A stretch of 64,000 bases of DNA from Bradyrhizobium barranii subsp. barranii (GTDB taxonomy: Bacteria > Pseudomonadota > Alphaproteobacteria > Rhizobiales > Xanthobacteraceae), in NCBI RefSeq assembly GCF_017565645.3, contig NZ_CP086136.1, forward strand, positions 5,749,501 to 5,813,500, given 5' to 3'. Positions 32,100 through 41,800 of this stretch are shown here, in pieces. Position numbers and translations under genes: made by a program. The notes below the pieces were generated by a model. That model made no database searches. It was given only the letters and a program-made list of their open reading frames with translations, and had not been told where the DNA came from. The stretch's first letter is position 1. Each line of letters opens with the position of its first letter.

Positions 32100-32327
32100 C
32101 TAGTCAGGCGACGATGCGTCGGCAGCGACCTGGTCCGCGATCTCCTGGCGGTAGGCCTGCTCCTGCGCTCGCAATTCCGCGCGTTCCTCGACCGTCAGCA
32201 CCTTGTTTTCGAAGGCAATCTGATAGGCCTTGATCAGGAAAGGCGCGGATTCCTTACCGAGGTCGTAAGCCATCTTGCCGACCTGCAACGCGATCTGGAC
32301 GTCCGCCAGGATTGTGGCTGGATCCAT
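32100..32327 (-). CDS. Small helical phage protein
   Basis: 75 residues (MDPATILADVQIALQVGKMA...), amphipathic helices then an acidic Gln-rich tail (ERAELRAQEQAYRQEIADQV). It is preceded by a good ribosome-binding sequence. It lies between the lipoprotein and the anchored coiled-coil gene. Unknown function. Confidence 0.55.
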   Translation of the reverse strand: MDPATILADVQIALQVGKMAYDLGKESAPFLIKAYQIAFENKVLTVEERAELRAQEQAYRQEIADQVAADASSPD

Positions 32328-32359
32328 GTTCAGTCTCCGTGTTTTTAGGATGTTGCGGG

Positions 32360-32791
32360 TCAGAGCATCGCGGCGCCGGAGGCTGCCAGCAGCCCCTTGA
32401 CGACGTCGATCGCGGTGTTCAGCGACTTGTACGCAGCGACCGAGCCGGAGGTGTTGCCGGAGGTGACCATGTCCTGCGTATCATCGAAGGCCTTTGCCAC
32501 AACCAGGTCGGCGTCGCTCAGCTTCTTCAGCATCGCCTTGTCATGACACGGCACCGAGATCGAGAACGACTTGCCGGGCCCACATCGCGGCAATACCGCG
32601 TAGCGATGCAACGGCGCCAGCACGGTGCCGTTGTAGGTTGCGCGGGCGGTGTCGATCTGGCCCTGCGTGATGGTGTAGCCCTGGACGGCGGAAATCATGT
32701 CGCCGAGACGGGTGCCGGCGCAGCCGCTGAGGACAACCGCAAACGCCAAAAGCGCCGTCGCGGTTGCGACGGCGCGGATCAATCCGATCAT
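32360..32791 (-). CDS. Phage lipoprotein in lysis region
   Basis: 143 residues from ATG 32791. The signal is MIGLIRAVATATALLAFAVV followed by the lipobox LSGC. The mature part is helical (YTITQGQIDTARATYNGTVL) with CGPGKSFSISVPCHDKAML. An outer-membrane spanin role is possible by position and lipidation, but spanins are usually shorter and Pro-rich. GGAAGCATC supplies the ribosome-binding site. Confidence 0.6.
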   Translation of the reverse strand: MIGLIRAVATATALLAFAVVLSGCAGTRLGDMISAVQGYTITQGQIDTARATYNGTVLAPLHRYAVLPRCGPGKSFSISVPCHDKAMLKKLSDADLVVAKAFDDTQDMVTSGNTSGSVAAYKSLNTAIDVVKGLLAASGAAML

Positions 32792-32817
32792 TGTGATGCT
32801 TCCTTTCTGGGTCGAGC

Positions 32818-33357
32818 TCAGATCGACGGCGTGGCGGCAGCCACAGCCTTGTTGACGTCGGGCACCGCTTCCGGGGCCAGATTCAAACGCGCAACGATCT
32901 TCTCCGCGATGGCATCGGGGCCACCCATCCAGGACTGAAGCCAACCTGGGGCATGATCGAGAACATACTGCAGCGCTTGGGCAAGCACGGCGTTATGCAC
33001 GTCGGCCGTCAGGACCCGGTCCTTGGTGGCTCCCGCGACCATGTTGATTGCGTAGTCGATCCCCTTCTGGATCACCTGATCGGCACGCATCGAGAGCAGG
33101 ATCGCGTAGATCTGAGCTGGCAATTGGCGGAGGAGCCAAAGCGCTACCGCGAAGAGCACAGTCCCGGCAGCATTCGCCCACTGCGACACGACGGCGCCGT
33201 AAGCCCAAGTCACCTTGGTGGCCTCGCTCGTCGCCTGCGCGACAGTCTCCGGCGCCGCGGCGTCGGCCGCGAAGGCGGCAATGTTGGGGTCGATCGCCAG
33301 GATGGCGACGACCGAGAGCACGGCGACGCAAAGCGCCGCCTTAGCAAAGCGGATCAT
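32818..33357 (-). CDS. Holin candidate or secreted phage protein
   Basis: 179 residues. The N-terminal hydrophobic segment (about 8-30) resembles a signal-arrest sequence. A second helix (about 62-80, ANAAGTVLFAVALWLLRQLP) precedes a soluble tail. It is directly downstream of the endolysin in the operon, the usual place for a holin. Two-helix topology fits class II or pinholin-type proteins. Function inferred from position. Confidence 0.55.
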   Translation of the reverse strand: MIRFAKAALCVAVLSVVAILAIDPNIAAFAADAAAPETVAQATSEATKVTWAYGAVVSQWANAAGTVLFAVALWLLRQLPAQIYAILLSMRADQVIQKGIDYAINMVAGATKDRVLTADVHNAVLAQALQYVLDHAPGWLQSWMGGPDAIAEKIVARLNLAPEAVPDVNKAVAAATPSI

Positions 33358-33428
33358 GGATTTTCCTTTGGTTTTCGGGGTACGCGAAGCGTCGCGCGGC
33401 GATTCCAGCTTTGCCGGAATTCCTTTGA

Positions 33429-34214
33429 TCAGGCCTCGTTGACGGAGACCTTACCGTTGCTCTGGACGAACGGGAGGTGACCGATACCGATCTGGCTCGC
33501 CGGCGGCACTGGAACCGAGCCCGGCCACCAGAAGCCCTTATTGAGGCGTGAGACTGCGAACGGCTCGATGTTGACGGCATCGGATTGGTTGCCGCCTAGT
33601 CCCATGATGTTGCCGTGCTGGTCACGACCAACGATCTGCATGATGTGGCCGCCGCCGGTCCGTTTCATCGGAGCAAATGCGCCGACGGTTGGGCCGGCGA
33701 GCTCGACCGACGGCCAGTGACCGGCGAAGTCGAGAGCCCAGAGCGTGCCGGTCCCCTTCAGGCCAACTTTGGTGAGACAGTGGTTTGCGAACAGGGCACA
33801 CCAGGGGATCGAGTCATGAGTGTACTCCGCGGCGATGTCGCCGCCCTCATCCTTGGCCCATTGGATGATGGTCGGATTGTCCTTCGCTCCGCCCCCCTCT
33901 TTCGTACCGATCAGCTTGATACCGGCTTCCAGCCAGAGTGGCCGGCCAATCTCCTGGGCGGGTGCCACCACCGGCGCCTTGCCGGCTACAGCGAGATCCA
34001 GCGCGGCCGCCGTCTTCGGCCCAATCTCGCCGTCGACGACCAGGCCAGCCCGCTTCTGAAAGGTCTCGACCGCGGTGTCGGTTGCGGGGCCGAACCAGCC
34101 CGTTCCGGTCAGCGAGTAGCCGATCTGCTTCAGGGCGAGTTGGATCTGACGAACGGCATCACCCGATGCGCCAAAGCGCAACGGGCCCGCCGCCACAAGT
34201 GGCGCGAGGCTCAT
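33429..34214 (-). CDS. Endolysin: peptidoglycan-binding domain + CHAP-like amidase (TIGR02594 type)
   Basis: 261 residues. The N-terminal PG_binding_1 domain (about 10-72, RFGASGDAVRQIQLALKQIG, GEIGPKTAAAL) is followed by a cysteine amidase domain (about 90-235). Its catalytic Cys is in DSIPWCALFANHCL and a His in GGGHIMQIVGRD. It degrades the cell wall at phage release. No signal peptide, so it needs the holin nearby. Transcribed with the tail genes. Confidence 0.82.
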   Translation of the reverse strand: MSLAPLVAAGPLRFGASGDAVRQIQLALKQIGYSLTGTGWFGPATDTAVETFQKRAGLVVDGEIGPKTAAALDLAVAGKAPVVAPAQEIGRPLWLEAGIKLIGTKEGGGAKDNPTIIQWAKDEGGDIAAEYTHDSIPWCALFANHCLTKVGLKGTGTLWALDFAGHWPSVELAGPTVGAFAPMKRTGGGHIMQIVGRDQHGNIMGLGGNQSDAVNIEPFAVSRLNKGFWWPGSVPVPPASQIGIGHLPFVQSNGKVSVNEA

Positions 34215-34400
34215 TGTTCTCTCCAGGTGGTTGGTTACGAAGTGCGCGCTCTAAAGAGCGGCGGCCGCACGCCAGAGGTCGATCACGAAGGTGATCGGAT
34301 GGCTACGTTGGGATGTGGTTGCGCGGGAGAAGGTTATCCCGGCGCGGATTCAGGGCGCATCTAGCGTTTAAGTGCGTGTTGGATGTCTTTTAGCGCGTCT

Positions 34401-35360
34401 TCAGCGCAACTCGGCGCGCGGAGCTTCCAGCGCGCCGCATCGGGCAGCAGCCCCGTCGAGAGCTGAGAAGAAAGCGCTCGACCACCGTTCACTGCTGGCC
34501 TTGTCCAGATGATAGCCATCTAGCGTAACCAGCCCGTCGAGTTGCGGGATCACTGCAATCGCGCCAATATGCTCCGCGATGCGTCGCGTCTGGTCTGACA
34601 GATCGACATCGACATTCGGGGTTATCGTCACAACGATGCATTCGCGTGGAACGCGCAGCGCGGACGCCATTTTTTCCGCTGTCGCAAGTGTATCTGGAGT
34701 CGGCGCCGCCGCCATCGCGACATTCTGCGGGATGGGCTTGGTTCCAGAAACCGGGAAATAGGACCAAGCCCACGTTCCGGTAGCCCTGTCTCGATAGATC
34801 GAGCCGAACATTTCTCCACACTTGACCCACCCATATTCGCAAATCCAGTGCGCTAGCCTTACCCCGTACTTTTTCCTCAGATGGATGCCCGTGGATGACA
34901 TTTGCATCGCGTCTTCGCCGGGCTTCGAAATGAAATCCGAAAAAAACTGGTACGTGTGGATGATGTAGAGCCGCGCGTGCGGGACCGCCGTGGACAGAAC
35001 AGCAAGCCCAAATTTTCCGCCCTCAGTGTAGCCGAACCCCATCACGTGATAGCGCAACTTATGGCGACCAAAATAGGAAGCGGCCTCCTCAGTCGAGAAC
35101 GTCATCTGGGAGATGCTGCTGCCGAGGACCAGGACATCCGCCCTCTCGACGCTGGCGATCGCTTCGGGCTCGAGATGCTTGTAATAGGCGCCGTGCTCGT
35201 AGTCGGCAAACTGCGGGTTCGCACAATAGGCCAGGAAAACGTCAGGCGACGACGTTTGATTGCACTTCATCGCCTCAAGCGTTGTCGAGCCGAGCAGCGT
35301 CGCGGCGCCGGCCGCAAGCGCAATGATTAGGCTCGACAAAATGAACCAGCCTGAACGCAT
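34401..35360 (-). CDS. SGNH/DltD-AlgX-like periplasmic partner of the MBOAT acyltransferase
   Basis: 319 residues. One N-terminal membrane anchor (about 5-28), then a periplasmic domain with DVLVLGSSISQMTFS (SGNH block I-like, Ser in LGSS), a middle IIHTYQFFSDF and a late LVTLDGYHLDKASSERW, giving the D-x-x-H pair of SGNH hydrolases. Proteins of this type (DltD, AlgX/AlgJ, PatB) move acyl groups delivered by an MBOAT onto surface polymers. It starts two bases after the MBOAT gene, so the two act together. Confidence 0.75.
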   Translation of the reverse strand: MRSGWFILSSLIIALAAGAATLLGSTTLEAMKCNQTSSPDVFLAYCANPQFADYEHGAYYKHLEPEAIASVERADVLVLGSSISQMTFSTEEAASYFGRHKLRYHVMGFGYTEGGKFGLAVLSTAVPHARLYIIHTYQFFSDFISKPGEDAMQMSSTGIHLRKKYGVRLAHWICEYGWVKCGEMFGSIYRDRATGTWAWSYFPVSGTKPIPQNVAMAAAPTPDTLATAEKMASALRVPRECIVVTITPNVDVDLSDQTRRIAEHIGAIAVIPQLDGLVTLDGYHLDKASSERWSSAFFSALDGAAARCGALEAPRAELR

Positions 35361-35361
35361 G

Positions 35362-36771
35362 CTAAAATCGGAAATACAGGAAGCTGACGGGAGCCGAGAA
35401 CGACATCGCGATCGCTACGCCGAGCGCTACGCCGACCCCAGCACACCAAACGGGAGCAAGCCGCCAGGATGGCAGCCGCCATTGCTGCGGCGCACGGCCG
35501 AAGATCTGCGCGGTATTGGGCAGACAGAGTGCGATCAGCATTAAAGCACTAATCCACCAGGCTGCGGTGACGGCATTGATGGGGTGCTCACCATGCGACA
35601 CGCCGAACATGCTGCGCCACACCGACCATGCTGAGGAAAACGTTGCCGCCTTGAACGGCACCCAGGCCAGGATCACGAGGAGAAGAGTTGCCAGCCGGGC
35701 GGCAGGCCATGGTATTCTGATTCCGAGCGATCGCCACGCGTGATTGACGAGAAGCCCGGCACCGTGGATTCCACCCCACAGCACAAAGTTCCATGATGCT
35801 CCGTGCCACAGGCCTCCGAGCAGCATCGTAATCATCAGATTGATCGATCGGCGAACCGAACCCTTCCGGTTGCCGCCGAGCGAGAAGTAGAGGTAGTCCC
35901 GCAGAAACCGTGACAGCGTGATGTGCCAGCGCCGCCAAAATTCGATCAGGGAATCTGCCTTGTAGGGAGAGAAGAAATTGAGCGGGAACGTGATGCCAAA
36001 CATCAAGGCCAGTCCGATCGCCATATCAGAATAACCGGAGAAGTCGAAGTAGATCTGGAGCGTATACGCCACTGCACCGGCCCAAGCCGAATCTGTCGAC
36101 AAGAACTTGCCGGCGTCGGCGGCCGCGAAGACCGGGTCCGAAAAACCCGCAATACCGTCCGCCAGAACAACCTTCTTGAAGAGACCCGCTGCAAACCAGG
36201 ACAACCCAAGAGCGATCGCGCTCAGGTCGAGACGATAGGTTTCGCGGCGGGCGAACTGCGGCATCATCTCCTTGTGATGCAGGATTGGCCCGGCAATCAG
36301 ATGCGGGAAGAAGGTGACGAAGAGCAGGTAATGAATCGGATTGTACTCGCTCGCCTCGGCACGGTAGGCGTCGACCAGGTAGGCGATTTGAGTGAATGTG
36401 TAGAACGAGATTCCAATCGGGAGAGCGAGCTTTGTCACCGTAATCGGGACGCCGAGCTCGCTGAGGGTTTCGGTGGCAAGGCCCAGATACTTAAAGGCAC
36501 CGAGCAGAGCCAGGTTAGCGGCAACAGAAAGAGCCAAAACGGACCGCCTCGGCGCCGCCACCAGCATGCGACCAGCGACGTAATTGAAGCCGATCGATCC
36601 CAGGATCAGCGGCAGCAGATGCCGGAAATCGTCCCACGCATAGAAAACCAGCGAACTGAGGGCGAGCCAAAGCGCCGCAAAGCCATACTGCCGGAGCGCT
36701 CCTATGACAAAAAAGCCCGCGAGGACCGCCGGCAGGAAGACTAACAGGAATGACGGAGAATGAAACAACAT
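35362..36771 (-). CDS. MBOAT-family membrane O-acyltransferase (AlgI/DltB/PatA-like)
   Basis: 469 residues with about 11 membrane helices. The MBOAT core is visible: FYTFTQIAYLVDAYR, FFPHLIAGPILHH, YFDFSGYSDMAIGLA, NFFSPYKADSLIEFWRRWHI and GGLWHGASWNFVLWG, containing the catalytic His. The family passes acyl groups across the inner membrane for acetylation of polysaccharides. Within a prophage, beside the tail and lysis genes, it is a likely lysogenic-conversion enzyme changing O-antigen or exopolysaccharide. A 200-base non-coding leader (36772-36971) separates it from the tail-fibre gene. Confidence 0.9.
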   Translation of the reverse strand: MLFHSPSFLLVFLPAVLAGFFVIGALRQYGFAALWLALSSLVFYAWDDFRHLLPLILGSIGFNYVAGRMLVAAPRRSVLALSVAANLALLGAFKYLGLATETLSELGVPITVTKLALPIGISFYTFTQIAYLVDAYRAEASEYNPIHYLLFVTFFPHLIAGPILHHKEMMPQFARRETYRLDLSAIALGLSWFAAGLFKKVVLADGIAGFSDPVFAAADAGKFLSTDSAWAGAVAYTLQIYFDFSGYSDMAIGLALMFGITFPLNFFSPYKADSLIEFWRRWHITLSRFLRDYLYFSLGGNRKGSVRRSINLMITMLLGGLWHGASWNFVLWGGIHGAGLLVNHAWRSLGIRIPWPAARLATLLLVILAWVPFKAATFSSAWSVWRSMFGVSHGEHPINAVTAAWWISALMLIALCLPNTAQIFGRAPQQWRLPSWRLAPVWCAGVGVALGVAIAMSFSAPVSFLYFRF

Positions 36772-36971
36772 AAAAGCGGGTCACCCACCCCCAGAAGGAA
36801 GCCGCATGAGGAATATTTGCTTGTAACCCACAACCTGTCGGCGAACAACTCCAAGTGCGAGCAGCCTTGGCCCCCGATGAAGAATGGCGGTGTTGGATTG
36901 CAGGGCTGGTGGTCTTGGTCCAAGTTATTGTGAACCCGCCTGCGTCCCCTAGAAGCGACTGTGAACGCCCG

Positions 36972-38363
36972 CTAGACCACCTCGATTGTCCCGGTGATAA
37001 CTACTCCGCGTCCAGACGCGATGACGCTGGTATTGTCATATTTGGCTATGATCATTTGTGATGAACTTGTCTGCCAGTTACACTGATGACCAAGGGAGAG
37101 GATTTCTTTTCCTCCCCCGGCGTGGGCGACGATCGGCGTAAACGGCAAATTAAAAAGAATGTTACCGGAAGCTGTACCGGCATTGGTCATTGTAACGGTG
37201 GCAGTAAAGACGGCCGTCTTGCCGATCAGCTTGTACCTCAACTGGCAAGAAACCGTCGTGAACGCGCCGCTCGATGCAGTGACCGTTGGATTCGTCACGG
37301 TCCATGCGCCGCCTGCCGTGTCTACGTACGCCTTCACAGCCTTTTCGGTTGGCACTCTTGCATCAGAATTCGCCGCAAACGTACCGTCAGTCGAGATCGC
37401 CACGCCGCCGTCTTGCACGACCTTTCCGGTAGTGCCGCTAAACGTCGCGATGTTGCCCGATGTTGACGACGCGGGACCGGTGACGTCGCCAGGTTGACCG
37501 GCAACATTGAAATTCCAGTCGGCGAGCGTGCCGCTGCCGTTGGTCTTGTCAATGTTGATCGTCAGCGTCGTGCCGGAATAGGTCGCGAGACCTTCCATCC
37601 AATTCGACGTGTTCGCCGCCGAGCTCGCTCGCACGCGCGCGCCGTTGGTATAGGCCAGTCCGGCTTGCGTGGTGAACGCCTTGGAGCCGGTACCGATTGC
37701 GAGCGACGTCGTCGACGTGCCGCCATAGCCGGCGCCGGTCGGACCGGGGCCGCCCGTTGGGCCGATGCTGGCCAGCAATTGCCAATAGGTCACGTTCGGC
37801 GCAGCGTGGCCGGCGCTCGGCGTGGCGTTGATGTAGACGTAAGAAGATCCCGACGTCGTCTGGACATCGCCATAGGAATAGGTCGCGGCGTTATCATAGA
37901 CACCGCGGAAATTGAATCCCTTGTAGATGCCGAGATACGTCCAGACGCCCGCGACCTTCGCCCATGTCTTGCCCGTCGTCGGTTGAAACGCATATTGCCC
38001 GTCATCACCGAGCGACGGGTCGGGCGCGGTCAGCGCGACATCGACAAAGACGAAAAATCCGGACGTGTTGAACGCCGCAACGAGCTTATTGACCGTCGCC
38101 AATGAATCAGAACCCGCGAAGCGCTGCGGCGAAACTTGCCAGATCTTGTATGCGACGCCGGCCTGCGCTCCACCACCCCAGGGCAGCACGACCAGGTGCG
38201 TCAGATCCGTCACATCGGAAATAACCGACTGGAAATTCCCGATCTGAAGGACATCGCCGGGCCGCGCATTGGTGCCCGACCAAATGGTGCCGACACCCGT
38301 GACGATCGTACCGCCGGCCGCCACGGAAACCGTGCCGGTCGAGTAGCTGACAAGCGCTGTCAT
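36972..38363 (-). CDS. Tail fibre / receptor-binding protein
   Basis: 463 residues, Gly/Ser/Thr-rich and beta-repetitive. The N-terminal module (MTALVSYSTGTVSVAAGGTI, VVLPWGGGAQAGVAYKIWQ) is of the type seen at the head of phage fibres. A short collagen-like GPTGGPGPTGAG lies near residue 205. The C-terminal beta domain (GTASGNILFNLPF) probably contacts the host surface. It lies next to the surface-modifying acyltransferase pair. Confidence 0.75.
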   Translation of the reverse strand: MTALVSYSTGTVSVAAGGTIVTGVGTIWSGTNARPGDVLQIGNFQSVISDVTDLTHLVVLPWGGGAQAGVAYKIWQVSPQRFAGSDSLATVNKLVAAFNTSGFFVFVDVALTAPDPSLGDDGQYAFQPTTGKTWAKVAGVWTYLGIYKGFNFRGVYDNAATYSYGDVQTTSGSSYVYINATPSAGHAAPNVTYWQLLASIGPTGGPGPTGAGYGGTSTTSLAIGTGSKAFTTQAGLAYTNGARVRASSAANTSNWMEGLATYSGTTLTINIDKTNGSGTLADWNFNVAGQPGDVTGPASSTSGNIATFSGTTGKVVQDGGVAISTDGTFAANSDARVPTEKAVKAYVDTAGGAWTVTNPTVTASSGAFTTVSCQLRYKLIGKTAVFTATVTMTNAGTASGNILFNLPFTPIVAHAGGGKEILSLGHQCNWQTSSSQMIIAKYDNTSVIASGRGVVITGTIEVV

Positions 38364-38397
38364 CGCTTCACCAATTTCGAGAGCTGGGAGTTAGTCG

Positions 38398-38844
38398 TCA
38401 GATGTCTGATGCGGAAAGCTGCGATCGCAGCCATTCAAAACCGTCGACACCATCTGGACGCGAAGGAATGGCCGCGAGCATCGCGGCGGCCGTGTCGTTG
38501 CCCTTCGAGGCGTCGCGGAGCGCTCTGCGGTAGGTGATCCACGCGGCGCGCTCCTTCTCGGAGATCGGAAAGTCCGGCAGAGGCAGAACGAATTTGTCGG
38601 TGTTCGCGAGTTCGCGAGCCACAGCCCCCCTTACTTGGAACATCGGGAAAGGGTCGGGGTCTGGCTCCGTCTTCGGCACCTTCTCCAAGAGAACGAGATC
38701 AATTTTCTCGGTCTTCGGATCGATGCTGTCATAGTCGCGCATCAACACCTTGCAGCCGGGTAGGTAGCTATCGGAGCAGCATTCGTAGACTGCCGAGCCG
38801 TGCGACATGATCTGGCCGGTCGTGACGTTGTAATGAATGTTCAT
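38398..38844 (-). CDS. Tail-fibre assembly / Phage_TAC-like protein
   Basis: 148 residues from ATG 38844 (MNIHYNVTTGQIMSHGSAVY). KERAAWITYRRALRDASKGN resembles the conserved end of phage tail-fibre assembly and small-tail proteins (WxxYRxALRD). It overlaps the J-like gene by four bases. Probably a chaperone or fibre-linked protein. Confidence 0.6.
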   Translation of the reverse strand: MNIHYNVTTGQIMSHGSAVYECCSDSYLPGCKVLMRDYDSIDPKTEKIDLVLLEKVPKTEPDPDPFPMFQVRGAVARELANTDKFVLPLPDFPISEKERAAWITYRRALRDASKGNDTAAAMLAAIPSRPDGVDGFEWLRSQLSASDI

Positions 38845-41800
38845 CGCTTCGCCGCCTGCGCGTAGATGGTAGTTCCGGCCTGCATGTAGGTTGCCGAATT
38901 CGCGTAGAATTGCGCCTGCACCGAAATGGACATCACGCCACCCGAGGCGCTGATATTGATCGCGCCGCCGAGAGACACCAGCGCAAGCGTGCCGGAAGGC
39001 GTCGCAATCGCGTAGCCGTTCGCGACGCTGCCGTTGATCAAGAGATAAAACTGCCCGGTTTCGGTGGCCACCGAGCCGTTGGCCCACATGCCGCTGACGC
39101 TCGCATAGATCACAATATTCTTGCCGGCGAGCCCGGTCGTATCAACCGTCAGGTTGAAACTGAAATAAGTCTGCGGCGTGCCGGGCGAGATGGCGGACAC
39201 GTTGCCGCCGAGGGACTGTGCGACCGGCACCGTCACCGCATTGTCTGCGATGCTCAGGCTGTTAACGCCTAACGCGCCGATGACGCCTGATGCCGACGTG
39301 ATCGAGTTTGCCTTCAGGTAAATGACGTCGATCGCGCCTGCCGCGATGGCCTTCACGTTGAAGGTGCCATCAAGGTACAGGTTGCCACTCATCCCGATTG
39401 CCGGAACCCCGTTGAGAGTTCCGACCGTGAACACTGGCACCGGCGTGCCGCCATTATAGGCGGGCAACTGGACCTGGAATTTGTCGGCGACGACAGTGAA
39501 CGTGGAGACGCCGCTGCCACCGTTCACCAGGCTGAAGCCCGTGGCGTAACCGTTGACGTTGAGCGTCACCGCGTAGGATGCCGCGGCGTAGCCGTCGAGC
39601 GTGGCGATAGCGGCGGCGCTATTCTCCACAAACGCCGTCGTCGACCCCCATGTGGCGGTCGCAGTGGTCGAAAACGACGCGAACGCGGCTTCGGTGGTCA
39701 CGGCGACTAGGTCGACGCGCGCGATCTCAGCAAAGGCCGCGTCGGATCGCGCTGCGAGCTGCGATCGTAACTCCTGCTTGTCCAGAGGCCCCTGCGCGGC
39801 GATGTCAGACGCAACAGACGCGATGCGGTTCAAAGCTTCCTGGACCTCATCGCGCAGCGAGTCCTGAAGCGTCGTGACCTGGTACTTGATACCCTCGATC
39901 AGCGACTCCAAAGCGACCGTGTTGTTCGCGATCGTGATCGTCGGCGCAGAGACGTCGGCTGTTGCGTATGGGCCGCGCAACTTGCCGGGCGTGACCGCCT
40001 GGACGCGCACTCTTAGCGCCGCCAGTGTCACGACCTGGTCGAACCGATTGTCCGCGCCTTCGTAGACCTGTGCCCAGGTCTCACCGCTGTCATAGGAGAC
40101 GTCGGCGACATAGAACTCGGCGCCGGCGGCCGGAAACCAGCTCGCCGAGAGCTTCGGCTCCGCGATGCCCTGCGAATAGTTGGCGTTGAGCCCGACGATG
40201 AGAGGCACCTTGGAGTCGGATGGAAACTGCGGCGACGGCAGCAGAGGCGGCGTACCGAGGTCGGTCGCATGCACACGCTCGTCGTCGACCACCAGCGATA
40301 GCGTGCACAATTCGCCGTTTGGCACGCCACCGAGCACGACACAGAGACGGGATTCGCTGACGCCGGCGCCGAGCTCGAACGAGGGATATTCGCCGCCAGG
40401 CTCGCGCGCGAGCACGGCCGACAATGTGGTGGCCTGCTCCGTTTCTGCAGCCGACAGGCTGGTCGCATTCAGCACGGCGAGCGAGGGATCGACGCCCTCG
40501 GTGCACAGCACCGGACCGAACGACTGCCCGTTCGGCTGGCGCAGGCGGATGTAGAACGGCCCCGTATCCCATGTCGGCGCGGGGTCGAGGGTCAGGGTAC
40601 GGACGTTGACGTCGACCACCGCGCCGCCATAGCCGTAATTCTGCGGCAACTCGGACTGGACGCGGAGCACCTGGCCGAAGGTGATCGCGCGCCCCTCATA
40701 TTCGACACCGATCTGAACGGTCTCGCGCCGGTAAATCGACTGAAGGTAATAGAACGCGCACTCGCGAAACGCGTGTGCCCGATTGACGACGCCGTCGATG
40801 CGCTTGGTCTCGGCATTCGCCGCGACAAAGCCGTCGCCGTTCGGCGGATACTGCACTTGTCCCGGTAGCCAGGTCTGCTCGTCAACATATTCGACGATGA
40901 CCGCGTCAGGATCCTCATCCCCCAGCATCGTGAACCCGACCTGCGTCGAGTCGCGCACGATCTCGCGATCGGTGAGCAGCATGGTCGGCACGTCGCGCCA
41001 TTCGTCGCGCACGATCGAGATCGTGTCCCCGAGCCAGAAATGCCGCGCGCGCGAGGCAGTCAGGATCTTGTCGAGCGCCTCCGGCACCGCGATCGCGGCG
41101 GAGAACCGATAATCGAAGGTATCGCCGCGGGACGCGCAGCCAGCGGCATGATTGACCACGGCGTTGAAATCGACCTTGGCGATCGACAGACCGGAACCGT
41201 ATTGCGAATTGGTCGCTGCATCCAGGAACGCCCATGCATTGCTGCGGGTAGCCTGCAACTCGAACGTGGAGCCGGTCCAGACCAGCAGCTTGCGCGTTCC
41301 GAGCACGCCGAATTTGTAGGAGCCCTGCGTCGACTGCGACGCCTTGAGCCGGATCGCCACGGTCGAGACGTCAGGGAAGGAATTGTTGCCCTTGAGGAAG
41401 GACCGAAGCCCGGCCCAAATCACGGTATCGACGCCGTACTTCGACTGCGAGTTGATGCCCATGCGGCTGAGCCGCACTAGGTATCGCCCAGGAGCAACAT
41501 CTACCTTCGTGGTGTCACGGACAGGAGAGTTTGAGTTAAACTGCTTGGTGGTCTCGAACAGAGTCGAGAACGGCCCGGTCTGGACGCCGGCATCGTCGCA
41601 AGGCGCATACTCGGCCTTGAGTGTGCATCTCGAGTAGCCGTAGTTGCTGTTGTCCTGATTGACCGTGAAGCATCCCGCCGGAAACACGATGTCAATCGCG
41701 ATCGCCTGCGTCTGCGTGCCGGCGGGGTTGGAAACGAACGGGCCGAGCGGCGAACCATAGGTCAGCGGGCCGAAACCGGCATCGTACTGGCCGCCCTCAT

